A stretch of DNA of 64,000 nucleotides, taken from NCBI GenBank assembly GCA_963775125.1, contig CAVZHQ010000002.1, forward strand, positions 186,001 through 250,000, read 5' to 3'. The DNA is from JAHECQ01 sp963775125 (GTDB lineage: Bacteria; Actinomycetota; Acidimicrobiia; Acidimicrobiales; SZUA-35). This document shows positions 29,169 to 37,581 of this stretch, piece by piece; the first letter of the stretch is position 1; each line of letters opens with the position of its first letter. A program made the translations under genes and the position numbers. The notes under the pieces are model-generated. The model saw nothing but the letters and a program-made list of their open reading frames with translations. It ran no database searches and was not told the DNA's origin.

Positions 29169-30508
29169 TCAGGCCCGCGGCGCCACCGCGATCATGGGGT
29201 TCGCGGCCGACACGGTGACCGTCGCGGTCGACTCGGCAAGCTCCTCGTCGAGCGATCGGACGGTGCCGTTGAACGACGAGGCGGCGCCGGGCTCGAGCTC
29301 CAGGACCTCGGTGGGCAGCCCGATGCGGTCGAGGAGTTCGATGAACGGTTCGGGGTCGAGTTCCTCGACGTTGACCATGGTCCCGGTGTCCCAGGTCGCC
29401 CTGGGCGATGAGCACCGCGGCGGCAACCGGCGGGACGCCGGCGGTGTAGCTGATTCCCTGCGACTCGACCTCGGCGTAGGCCTCGGCATGGTCGGAGACC
29501 TGGTAGATGAAGACCTCGCGGGGCTTGCCGTCCTTGGTGCCCTTGACGACGTTCCCGATGCAGGTCTTGCCGGTGTAGTTGGCGGCCAGGGTCTGGGGAT
29601 CGGGGAAGAGCGCCTTGACCAACTTGAGTGGGACGACCTCTTGCCCGGAGTCGAGCGTGACGGGGAGGTGGGACAGGAAACCCGAGCGTCCGCAGCACCG
29701 TGAACACGTTGATGTAGTGGTCGCCGAAACCCATCCAGAACCGGATGCTCTTCGCGTCGATGTTCTTGGACAACGAGTGGAGCTCGTCATGGCCGTTCAG
29801 GTAGACGGGCTGCTCGCCGACGACGGGGAAGTCGTAGACCCGCTTGACGGAGTGCGTCGGGAACTCCTGCCAGGTGCGATCGATCCACGTCCACACCTTG
29901 ACGAACTCTCGGAAGTTGATCTCGGGGTCGAAGTTGGTGGCGAAGTACCGACCATGTCGACCCGCGTTCACATCGAGGATGTCGATGGTGTCGATGGTGT
30001 CGAAGTACTTCTTGGCCGCCAGCGCGCAGTACGCGTTGACCACTCCGGGGTCGAATCCGGCGCCGAGGATGGCAGTGACGCCGGCCTCGGCGCACCGCTC
30101 CCGCCGCTTCCACTCGTAGTTGGCGTACCACGGTGGGTCTTCGCAAACGATCTCGGGGTCTTCGTGGATGGCAGTGTCGATGTAGGCGGCCCCGGTCTGC
30201 AGGCACGCCTCCAGCACGGTCATGTTCACGAACGCCGAACCGAGGTTGATCACGATCTCCGAGCCGGTCTCTCGAATCAGCGCCGCCGTGGCCTCGACAT
30301 CCATCGCGTCGAGCTGGCGGGAGTACAGCCGCTTGGTCGGGTCGGCCAGATGTTCCTTCCGTCTGACGCTCTCGATGATGGCGTCGCACTTCGCCACGGT
30401 CCGTGATGCAATGCAGATGTCGCCGAGGACGTCATTCTGCATCGCCGCCTTGTGGGCCGCGACGTGGGCAACCCCACCGGCGCCGATGATCAACACGTTC
30501 TTCTTCAC
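29169..30508 (-). CDS. Carboxynorspermidine synthase (saccharopine-dehydrogenase-like), two frameshifts
   Basis: Saccharopine-dehydrogenase-family protein of about 445 codons. Seen: MKKNVLIIGAGGVAHVAAHK with a Rossmann glycine motif, INLGSAFVNMTVLEACLQTG, the AILGAGFDPGVVNAYCA motif and NFDPEINFREFVKVWTWIDR. The frame shifts by one base near 29680 (upstream ends VLRTLGF, downstream LSHLPVTLDSGQEVVPL) and again near 29392 (upstream IAQGD, downstream WDTGTMVNVEELDPEPF). Both look like single inserted bases. It condenses an aspartate semialdehyde with diaminopropane or putrescine in (nor)spermidine synthesis. It ends with an unusual 40-odd-residue tail after GLPTEVLEL. The decarboxylase is directly upstream (22 bases). 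Confidence 0.9.
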
Positions 30509-30530
30509 GAGGGCTCTCCTTCTTCTCGTC

Positions 30531-31631
30531 TCACGACAGACTCCGCTTGAAGTCGTCGTACTCGAACTGGCGGACCACCTCGACCGAGCCGTCGAGTCGG
30601 CGAACGGCGATGCTGGGGCGAGGCACGCCGTTGAACCAGTTGGCTTTCACCATGGTGTAGCCGGCGGCGTCGGCGATGCGTACTTCGTCCCCGACGTGAA
30701 GCGGGGCCGCGAAACCTTGCTCGGCGAAGACGTCGCCGGCGAGGCAGGTGCGCCCAGCGACGATGACGCGGTGCGAGCCTGGCTCGGGGAAGGAGATGCG
30801 CGGGTTGGTGCCGTAGATGAGGTGATCGAGCATGTGGGCTTCGACTGATGCGTCGATGATGGCGATGTCGGACTCGTTGTGCACGACGTCCAGCACGGTG
30901 GTGACCAACTCGGCCGCGGTCGTGATCATCGCTTCGCCCGGCTCGAGGTAGACCTGTACGCCGAAGCGATCGGCGAAGGATCTCAGAGCCTCGGCGAGCT
31001 GTTCGAGCGGGTAGCCGGAGTTGGTGAAGGAGATTCCGCCGCCGAGGCTGACCCACGACATCCGGTGGAGCACGTCGGCGTACTTCGACCCGATGGCCTC
31101 GAGCGACGCAGCCAACCCGTCGATGTCGTCGTTCTCACAGTTGAAGTGGAACATCAGCCCGCTGATGCGGTCGGCGACGCCTCGTAGCTCGGCCGTGTCG
31201 GTGACGCCCAGGCGTGAGAACCGGCGGGCCGGATCGGCCAGATCGAAGTGAGAGTGGCTCAACCCCGGGTTGACGCGCAGGCCCGCTGGGGTTCCGCCCG
31301 TGAGTTCTTGGTGGGCACGAAGCTGCGAGACCGAGTTGAAGATGATCTTGTCGGCGAAGGTCGCGACCTCGGCCACCTCGTCTGCCGAGTACGCAACGCT
31401 GTAGGCGTGGGTCTCCTTGCCGAACTCCTCGTGTCCCAGCCGAGCCTCGTTGAGGGAGCTGCTGGTTGTCCCGTCGAGGTAGCGACTCATCAGGTCGAAG
31501 ACGCTCCACGTGGCGAAGCACTTCAGCGCAAGCAGAAGCTTGGCGCCTGAGTCCACGCGCAACTGCTCCGCAACCTCGAGGTTACGGAGCAGTCTAGGTT
31601 CGTCGAGCAGGTAGTAAGGCGTAGTGAGCAA
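30531..31631 (-). CDS. nspC: Carboxynorspermidine decarboxylase
   Basis: 366-residue PLP-dependent fold-III decarboxylase. Key features: Lys37 in LLLALKCFATWSVFDL (Schiff-base Lys), DGTTSSSLNEARLGHEEFG, HFNCEND, YLEPGEA (PLP-phosphate region), the C-terminal CLAGD and GYTMVKANWFNG. These match carboxynorspermidine/carboxyspermidine decarboxylases. It converts carboxy(nor)spermidine to (nor)spermidine. The start is a TTG at 31631 (LTTPYYLLDEPRLLRN), without a good ribosome site, which could mean coupling or a leaderless message. Confidence 0.93.
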   Translation of the reverse strand: MLTTPYYLLDEPRLLRNLEVAEQLRVDSGAKLLLALKCFATWSVFDLMSRYLDGTTSSSLNEARLGHEEFGKETHAYSVAYSADEVAEVATFADKIIFNSVSQLRAHQELTGGTPAGLRVNPGLSHSHFDLADPARRFSRLGVTDTAELRGVADRISGLMFHFNCENDDIDGLAASLEAIGSKYADVLHRMSWVSLGGGISFTNSGYPLEQLAEALRSFADRFGVQVYLEPGEAMITTAAELVTTVLDVVHNESDIAIIDASVEAHMLDHLIYGTNPRISFPEPGSHRVIVAGRTCLAGDVFAEQGFAAPLHVGDEVRIADAAGYTMVKANWFNGVPRPSIAVRRLDGSVEVVRQFEYDDFKRSLS

Positions 31632-31742
31632 CGTCGGGGGGAGTGAGGAGGAAGCGGACCCGCAAGGCTACCAGCACCAAGCCGATCAGGTCTTCGAGTT
31701 CACCCCACTCCCCCAGTCGCAAGGGCGTCAACGATCGCCTCA

Positions 31743-32483
31743 TCAGGCGTCGACCATGTTGTCGTCTCCCCAGACGTCGACTTCTTCGACGTCGATCTCG
31801 GTCTCAGCGACCCACGAATCGTTGTCCTCGTAGGAAGAGGCATCGACCCACGACGACTCCTCATGCCACACCGACAAGTCATTGTCCTCCACCTCGGTGT
31901 TGAACGAATCGACCGTCTTCTCCGAATACGTGTCGTTGTCCTCATAGGACTCGGTGTGCTCGGTCTGCGTCACCGTGTTGAAGCTGTCCTCCACCGACGC
32001 ATCAGTGTTGAAGCTGTCCTCGATCGTCGAAGACTCGTCCTCGAACCCGAACTGCTGGTTGTCCTCACCAACCGCAACATTCACCGGACCCTCAGCATGA
32101 TCCACATCCACCTCGACATCACCCGTCACGTCATTACCGTGACCCGTCACGATCGTCGCATCCTCACCAGCGTCCACATCGAACAACTGACCCGAACCCA
32201 GATTCACGTTCTCACCATGCGCCGACGTCGCATCCCCACCGACCGCAAACGCATCGATCTCCGAGTCATTGACCTGCATGTTCCCGTCACCCAGGACCGA
32301 ATCCTCCAGCGACACATCATCACCAGCAATGATCCCGGTATTGACCCCGGTGTTCACCGCACTGTCCTTCATGTCGCCATTCACCGCAACACCGCCACCC
32401 GACGCAATAACCGTGTCGGTATCGATGTCCTGATCGAACCAGATGTCTTCGCCCTTGATTTCGGTGATCGTGATGTTCTTCAT
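31743..32483 (-). CDS. Extremely acidic repeat protein, paralogue 1
   Basis: 246 residues, paralogous to the protein at 28286-29029 and alignable end to end without a gap. N-terminal half with short beta-like repeats (DTDTVIASGGGVAVNGDM; VNLGSGQLFDVDAGED), C-terminal half with DSFN at 156, 166 and 192 and EDND motifs. Only four Lys/Arg, no Cys, no signal peptide. The conserved C-terminus VWGDDNMVDA and the N-terminus (TITEIKGEDIWFDQ) suggest short conserved terminal tags. Function unknown; it begins the minus-strand group that continues with the decarboxylase and synthase. ATG at 32483 with GGGGTAG upstream. Confidence 0.8.
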   Translation of the reverse strand: MKNITITEIKGEDIWFDQDIDTDTVIASGGGVAVNGDMKDSAVNTGVNTGIIAGDDVSLEDSVLGDGNMQVNDSEIDAFAVGGDATSAHGENVNLGSGQLFDVDAGEDATIVTGHGNDVTGDVEVDVDHAEGPVNVAVGEDNQQFGFEDESSTIEDSFNTDASVEDSFNTVTQTEHTESYEDNDTYSEKTVDSFNTEVEDNDLSVWHEESSWVDASSYEDNDSWVAETEIDVEEVDVWGDDNMVDA

Positions 32484-32584
32484 TGTCCTACCCCTTCAGC
32501 GTGGTTGTTCAGTTTGGTTGTCTCGGCCGGTTGCCTCGATGACCACAACCTAAAACCAGAACCCCAACCCCGAATCGGGCCAAA

Positions 32585-32612
32585 CCCCCATCCCCCACAC
32601 CCCCCATAGGGG
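32585..32612 (-). promoter_or_regulatory. C/G-tract element upstream of acidic paralogue 1
   Basis: On the minus strand it reads CCCCTATGGGGGGTGTGGGGGATGGGG, very close to the element upstream of paralogue 2 (CCCCTACTGGTGGTGTAGGGGATAGGGG). The position, about 100 bases before the ATG at 32483, matches too. The symmetry is partly lost here, so it acts more plausibly as a protein-binding site than as a terminator. About 70 further bases to the start show no recognisable gene. Confidence 0.5.
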
Positions 32613-32635
32613 AACCCACACCCCACCCGCCGGCG

Positions 32636-33580
32636 TCAGGGGACGTCGTTGATGTCTCCGGTTGGGCCATGGTGGGGATGCGGCTCGTGGGGCGGAGCAA
32701 CGGGTTCACCGCCGACGGGGACCATGCGAGCCAGGAAGTCGATGACCGACGTCGAGAAGATGTCGTTGCGATCTCCGGCCACCATGTGGGCGGCGCCGGT
32801 GACGTTGACGTACTCGGCGTGCTTGCACAGTGCCAGGAACGACTGCGCTCCCTCTTCGCTCAGGACGTCGGAGAGTCCGCCACGCACCAGCAGCGTCGGC
32901 ACTTGGAGGTTCTCCGAGCACAGGTTCAGCCGGGTCTCGCGTTCTTTCAGGTCTCGTCGACCGGCTCGGAACTTGGGGTCCCAATGCCAGTGATACCGGC
33001 CGTCTGCGCCGAGGCGGACATTCTTGGCCAAGCCATCGAGGCTCCGCGGACGTGTCCGATGGGGCTGGTAGTTCCCGATGGCGGCGGCGACGTCTTCGAG
33101 CGTCTCGAACCCGTCGGGCGCCTGGCTCATGAACGCCTGGATCTTGGCGGTTCCCTCGGGCTCGATGCGCGGGCCGATGTCCACCAGCACCAACGCCGTG
33201 CAATCGATGTGGTCCTCGCCGATGGCCACGAGGCTGACGCCGCCGCCCATCGAGGCGCCGACGAGGACGGGGCGACGTCCGCCCAGTTGCCGGACGACGG
33301 CCTTCAGGTCCTCGACCATGATGTCCTGCCCGTACTGGCCGTCGGGAGCCCATTCCGAGTCGCCGTGACCGCGGGCATCGAACGCGACTGCGTGGTAACC
33401 CGCCGCCCCGAGCGTCTCGCCGGCGCCTTTCCATGCGTGGCGGGTCTGACCGCCGCCGTGCTGCAGGATCACCAAGGGACCGTTCGGGTCTCCCCAGGAA
33501 TCGCCGGCGATCATGACGCCTGCCCCTTCCCACTGATGCATCGGGGCGGGGGCTCCGGGTAGACGGGTTCCAGCGCTCAT
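32636..33580 (-). CDS. Alpha/beta hydrolase
   Basis: 314 residues. Oxyanion loop QHGGGQTRHAW, nucleophile elbow GASMGGGV (Ser), an Asp-containing strand after LLVRGGLSDVLSEEG and a catalytic His in GAAHMVAGD. No signal peptide. Gene context does not reveal the substrate. It sits upstream of the acidic-protein/norspermidine group on the same strand with about 150 bases between, and its stop (32636) precedes the shared element at 32585-32612. Confidence 0.9.
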   Translation of the reverse strand: MSAGTRLPGAPAPMHQWEGAGVMIAGDSWGDPNGPLVILQHGGGQTRHAWKGAGETLGAAGYHAVAFDARGHGDSEWAPDGQYGQDIMVEDLKAVVRQLGGRRPVLVGASMGGGVSLVAIGEDHIDCTALVLVDIGPRIEPEGTAKIQAFMSQAPDGFETLEDVAAAIGNYQPHRTRPRSLDGLAKNVRLGADGRYHWHWDPKFRAGRRDLKERETRLNLCSENLQVPTLLVRGGLSDVLSEEGAQSFLALCKHAEYVNVTGAAHMVAGDRNDIFSTSVIDFLARMVPVGGEPVAPPHEPHPHHGPTGDINDVP

Positions 33581-33699
33581 GGCTCTCCCTTGGTTGGGCG
33601 TACGAACTGGTTGAACTTCGACCCTAGACCACTACCTCCGCCAGATGGAAAGGCGCACGGGACCACGGGTTAGCATCCGGCACTCAGGGGAGGTGGCCG

Positions 33700-34884
33700 A
33701 TGCCGGCGCTCGATGGACTTCGGATACTCGACATGACCCAATACGAGGCGGGCCCGTCGGCGACCCAGGCCCTCGCATGGTTGGGCGCGGAGGTCGTGAA
33801 GGTCGAGCCACCAGGAGCCGGCGATCCCGGACGAGGCGTCGGCGTGGCGCCGCTGGGCTATTTCATGAACTGGAACGCCAACAAGCAAAGCGTCGTCCTC
33901 GATCTGACGACCACCGAGGGGAGGAGCCTGCTCCTTCGACTGGCGGAGCACGCCGACGTGTTCGTCGAGAACTACGGGCCTGGCGTCGTCCAGAAACTCG
34001 ACATCGACTACGACGTACTCAAGCAGGCAAACCCGTCGATCATCTACGCATCGGTCAAGGGCTTCGGGCTCACCGGGCCCTACGCCAATCGGAAGTGCTT
34101 CGACGGCGTCGCCCAGGCCGCGGCCGGAGCGCTGTCCATCACGGGCTACGCCGACAACGAGCCGCTTCTCCCCGGTCCGACCACCGGAGACTCGGGCACC
34201 GGTGTCCAGTTGGCGTTGGCCATCACCGCGGCCTACGTCCAGAAGCTGCGGACGGGCGAGGGTCAGCGGATCGAGGTGTCGATGCAGGAGGCGATGACCT
34301 ACTACATGCGAACTCGAGTCGGCATCACGCCGGGCTGGGGCGAGCGGGCCGCGCCCCGAGTCGGAAACGGATCCATGGCGCTGAACAATCTGTATCCGGC
34401 AGCAGGCGGAGGACCCAACGACTACGTCATGATCATGGCGGTCACGCCCAGGATGTTCCTCGATCTCTGCGCAGCCATGCAACGGCCCGACCTGGCCGAC
34501 GATCCTCGGTTCAGTTCCTATTCCGGCCGAACCGCCAACGCAGCCGAACTCCGAGCCGAGATCGCAGATTGGACGGGCCAGTACGACAAGTTCGAGGTGG
34601 GACGACGACTGGAAGAGCACGGTGTTCCCGGCGGCCCGGTTCTCGATACCGCCGAGGTCCTCACCGACCCCCACCTCGTTGCTCGAGGCTTCATCAAGAC
34701 CGTTCAACATCCCGACCACGGCCCGGTGCCGATGCTGGGCTTCGCCCCGCGTCTGTCCGAGAGCGAGGTCGAAATGCGTCCGGCCCCGGGTCTCGGTGAG
34801 CACACCGACGAAGTGCTGGGCCGCGTGCTCGGGCTGGGCCCAGAGGAACTCACTGCGCTCCGGAGTCGTTCGGTCATCGGGTAG
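33700..34884 (+). CDS. CaiB/BaiF family CoA-transferase
   Basis: 394 residues. Starts MPALDGLRILDMTQYEAGPS, with LGAEVVKVEPPGAGDPGRG, DVFVENYGPGVVQKL, SVKGFGLTGPYANRKCFDGVAQA and a family-typical C-terminus ending in a GLGEHTDEVLGRVLGL motif. Complete and in one frame. Catalyses CoA transfer to an acid such as a bile-acid, carnitine or branched-chain acyl acceptor. Confidence 0.92.
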   Translation: MPALDGLRILDMTQYEAGPSATQALAWLGAEVVKVEPPGAGDPGRGVGVAPLGYFMNWNANKQSVVLDLTTTEGRSLLLRLAEHADVFVENYGPGVVQKLDIDYDVLKQANPSIIYASVKGFGLTGPYANRKCFDGVAQAAAGALSITGYADNEPLLPGPTTGDSGTGVQLALAITAAYVQKLRTGEGQRIEVSMQEAMTYYMRTRVGITPGWGERAAPRVGNGSMALNNLYPAAGGGPNDYVMIMAVTPRMFLDLCAAMQRPDLADDPRFSSYSGRTANAAELRAEIADWTGQYDKFEVGRRLEEHGVPGGPVLDTAEVLTDPHLVARGFIKTVQHPDHGPVPMLGFAPRLSESEVEMRPAPGLGEHTDEVLGRVLGLGPEELTALRSRSVIG

Positions 34885-34950
34885 CGCCGTTCGTCGGTGC
34901 CGAACGCAGCGGTCGTGAACCAACGGCTCGAGCCGACATGAACGACACAT

Positions 34951-35060
34951 CTGCAAGTTCCAGCCCCCCGAGCCCCGTTCTGCAAGCTCCCGCACCCCCG
35001 TAGGGGGGAGGTGGGCTTGCAGAACGAAGGACCGGGGGCTGGGGCTTGCAGAACGAAGGA
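34951..35060. repeat. Palindromic intergenic repeat, family A, copy 4
   Basis: Arms 34977-34999 (GTTCTGCAAGCTCCCGCACC...) and 35004-35025 (...GGTGGGCTTGCAGAAC) form a hairpin. A left half-site CTGCAAGTTC lies at 34951-34960 and an extra right half GCTTGCAGAAC at 35044-35054. Same family as copies near 3204, 4997 and 7548. Confidence 0.8.
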
Positions 35061-35127
35061 GGTCAGAGCTCACGAGGGTCGGAGTTCAGGAGGGTCAGAG
35101 TTCAGGAGGGTCAGAGTTCAGGCAGAG
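35059..35127. repeat. 16-base tandem repeat
   Basis: Unit AGTTCAGGAGGGTCAG occurs in two perfect adjacent copies, preceded by a degenerate copy (AGCTCACGAGGGTCGG) and followed by a partial one (AGTTCAGGCAG). It directly abuts family A copy 4. Non-coding. Confidence 0.75.
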
Positions 35128-35229
35128 TCCACGTTGGGGTCGGCGTGCGGTCCCGAGGCGTTCAGACCCATTGCGTAGGTTCGCTCCGAAAGCAGAACCC
35201 CCCTTCACCCGAAATGATCGGAGCACACC

Positions 35230-36456
35230 ATGCGACGCAACCTGAAGATCGCATCATCAACCGCGCTCGGCCTCAGCCTCGGCCTGGCCGCCACCGCCAA
35301 CGCAGCGAATGGGCCGATGGCGTTCGAGCCGATCGAGGCCTCGGCGTACACCCAGCTCGGGACCACTTGGGCAGAGCCGTTCCTGGTGCCCGACGGCTAC
35401 AGCCAACGGCGGGTCCTCGACGAAACCGGCCTGGACGTCTATGCCGGAGTGGACGATCTGACCGACATGAACACCACCAATGAAACCGGTCGGCAGGCCG
35501 GCCGCTATCTGTATCGCACCCACGAAGTCGGGTCGAACGGCGCGGTCACGGTCATCGACCTCGATACCGGCGAAGCAAAGGTGATCGCCCAGGACGCCGG
35601 ATGGCGTCGCCTCGATGGGCTTCGCTGGACGCCGTGGGGAACCATTCTGTTCGCCGAGGAGACGACCGGCGGTCGAGTCTTCGAGGCGTTCCTGGACCCC
35701 ACCGATCCGACGGTCGTGACCCGGGTCGAGACCAGGAAGCAGCTCGGGATCCTTCGCCACGAGGGCATCGGTGTGGCCCCGGACGGCTCGGTGTTCGTGA
35801 TCGATGAACTCAACGGCGGCTCGATCTTCCGGTTCGTCCCCGATCGACGAGGCGATCTTGCCTCCGGTCAGCTCTATGCCCTACGACTCATCGGCCTCGA
35901 AGACGCCGCCCAGAACTGGAACCCTGCGACGGTCACCGACAAGGTCGGCGCCTATGAGTGGGTCGCCCTCGACATGGCCATCGCTGTTGTCGATGCCAAG
36001 GCTGCGGCCGATGCCGTGAACGCAACCGAGTTCGGTCGACCGGAGGACGTCGAGATCATCGCCAACGTCCTCTATGTCGCCAACACGAGCGAGGAGCGGG
36101 TCATCGCCATCGACCTGAAGAAGCAGTTGTTGACCAGCTTCGTCCTGGCCGGCACCAACGTCCCGGTCGAAGACCGCACCGCCTTGGTCACCGGTTTCAA
36201 CAACCCGGACAACCTCGCCAAGGGCCCCGATGGCGCGTTGTGGATCGTCGAGGACAACGTTCCCAGCGACATCTGGGTCGCCTATCCCACCAACAGCGGG
36301 GTTGCCACCGAGGTCGAGCTCTTCGCATCGCTCACCGATTCCGGAGCGGAAGGGACCGGCATCTACTTCGGCAAGGACCCGCACACCTTGTTCGTGAACG
36401 TGCAGCACCCGGCCAAGGACCTGGCCGACGGCACCTGGGCCATCACGCGGGACTGA
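35230..36456 (+). CDS. Secreted PhoX/DUF839-like beta-propeller protein
   Basis: 408 residues. A clear Sec signal peptide (RRNLKIASSTALGLSLGLAATANA, cleavage near residue 26) precedes a beta-propeller with the DUF839 (PhoX-type) features: RLDGLRWTPWGTILFAEE, RHEGIGVAPDGSVFVIDE, FGRPEDVEII, GPDGALWIVEDN and a terminal LFVNVQHP. PhoX enzymes are Ca/Fe-dependent phosphatases or phosphodiesterases. The metal and active-site residues cannot all be checked here, so the activity is inferred. Followed by a strong terminator. Confidence 0.85.
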   Translation: MRRNLKIASSTALGLSLGLAATANAANGPMAFEPIEASAYTQLGTTWAEPFLVPDGYSQRRVLDETGLDVYAGVDDLTDMNTTNETGRQAGRYLYRTHEVGSNGAVTVIDLDTGEAKVIAQDAGWRRLDGLRWTPWGTILFAEETTGGRVFEAFLDPTDPTVVTRVETRKQLGILRHEGIGVAPDGSVFVIDELNGGSIFRFVPDRRGDLASGQLYALRLIGLEDAAQNWNPATVTDKVGAYEWVALDMAIAVVDAKAAADAVNATEFGRPEDVEIIANVLYVANTSEERVIAIDLKKQLLTSFVLAGTNVPVEDRTALVTGFNNPDNLAKGPDGALWIVEDNVPSDIWVAYPTNSGVATEVELFASLTDSGAEGTGIYFGKDPHTLFVNVQHPAKDLADGTWAITRD

Positions 36457-36472
36457 CGCCGAAGCGTTTCCA

Positions 36473-36508
36473 GGCCGATGGTCCGACCGGTTGGTCGGGC
36501 CATCGGCC
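36473..36508 (+). terminator. Rho-independent-type terminator after the DUF839 gene
   Basis: 16-base arms (GGCCGATGGTCCGACC and GGTCGGGCCATCGGCC, one G-U pair) with a four-base loop GGTT, followed by CCTTTTCG. It starts 17 bases after the stop at 36456. Confidence 0.8.
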
Positions 36509-36561
36509 CCTTTTCGCGTCATCACCCGGCTTGGCGGGTCAGAGCGTGGGAGAGTCTTGTC

Positions 36562-37017
36562 ATGGAGCTGTCTGACGCACTTGCCTACGCCCGGCGCGAA
36601 CGAAACGGGATCCTGACGACCATCAAGCGGGATGGTCGGCCGCAGCTCTCCACGGTGACGTACTACGTCGGCGACGACGATGCCCTTCGAGTTTCGCTGA
36701 CCGACGATCGGGCGAAGACCCGGAACATGCGCCGCGATCCTCGCATCAGTCTGCTCGTGACGGCCGCCGACTTCTACTCCTATGTCGTCGTCGAGGCCGA
36801 CGCCGACCTCATGCCGCCGGCGAGCCGGCCCGACGATGCCACCGCCGATGCGCTGGTCACCTACTACCGAGCGCTGCGCGGAGAACACCCCGATTGGGAC
36901 GAGTACCGGGCGACCATGATCGCCGACCGTCGCCTCGTCCTGACCATCCGCCCGACCTACGCGTACGGCATGGACCTGCGGACGGGTGGCGATCCAGCCG
37001 CTACCCCTGCGCCTTGA
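36562..37017 (+). CDS. PPOX-class F420-dependent enzyme
   Basis: 151 residues of the pyridoxamine-phosphate-oxidase-like split-barrel fold: ALAYARRERNGILTTIKRDGRPQLSTVTYYV, DRAKTRNMRRDPRISLLV, and a C-terminal strand YAYGMDLRTGG. Members reduce substrates with F420H2 or bind FMN/biliverdin. The ATG at 36562 gives the standard length. Its last bases overlap the convergent hemerythrin. Confidence 0.88.
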   Translation: MELSDALAYARRERNGILTTIKRDGRPQLSTVTYYVGDDDALRVSLTDDRAKTRNMRRDPRISLLVTAADFYSYVVVEADADLMPPASRPDDATADALVTYYRALRGEHPDWDEYRATMIADRRLVLTIRPTYAYGMDLRTGGDPAATPAP

Positions 37018-37445
37018 GTCTCTTGTAATCCGCCTGGTACTTGCGCGCGAGGGTGACCTTCTGCTTCTCGGTCAGCAACCGACCCGAGAGCTGGAAGAAC
37101 CCTCGTTCTTCCTCCCGTAGGTGGTGGACGACCTCGGTAGCCAAATCGGAGGCACCATCCCGGAACTCGTCCGACTCAGGATCGACACCCCGAAGCGCTT
37201 CCACCAACTCATCGAGCTCGTGGTGCTCCGCCAGCGCATGGCGACTGACCGCCAACCCACCGTCGTCCATGAGCATCGGCACGTACAGGAACCGCTCCTC
37301 GGCGGCGGCGTGCGCCGCCAGTTCCACCGCAAGGTCGAGAAACGCTTGGCGCCGCCTCTCGGGTCGGGCCCGGCCCGACGTCATGGATCGACGAAAAGCT
37401 GCGCTGGAGGTCGTGGCTTTCTCGCAGGGCTTCGTACAAGTTCAT
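37001..37445 (-). CDS. Hemerythrin-like HHE domain protein, frameshifted
   Basis: About 148 residues. N-terminus MNLYEALRESHDLQRSF (first His) from 37445; then a one-base slip in the run of T/A at about 37394 is needed before MTSGRARPERRRQAFLDLAVELAAHAAAEERFLYVP, HHELDELVEALRGVD and VVHHLREEERGFF. The HxxE and HHLREEE patterns form a non-haem di-iron or single-iron site. Such proteins sense or bind O2 or NO, or store iron. It is divergent from an Fe3+ transporter ATPase gene. Confidence 0.82.
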
Positions 37446-37581
37446 CGGTCGATACCCATCCTTCGAACCTACCACGGCCCCGCGAACCCGTTGAGTGCCG
37501 GTAGGCCAGGACACTCGTCGGAGCGGATGGCGTCGCCGTCTCGACTCCGTCGTTCCGGTCGCCACCGGTACGCTGGCAGCC

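Larger units (their letters stand above)
34885..35229. other. 345-base non-coding stretch between CaiB and the DUF839 gene
   Basis: Holds a family A palindrome (34951-35060), a 16-base tandem repeat (35059-35127) and, in the last 100 bases, the presumed promoter region of the secreted protein gene. No credible coding frame. Confidence 0.7.

Noticed and set aside
31631..31742. Weak GGGGGAGTG/CACTCCCCC inverted repeat between nspC and acidic protein 1
   Set aside because: Nine-base arms with about 60 bases between them in a GC-rich region are easily expected by chance.
34951..35127. CRISPR-like repeat array
   Set aside because: The repeats are a palindrome plus contiguous 16-base tandem units without spacers and no cas genes are present.
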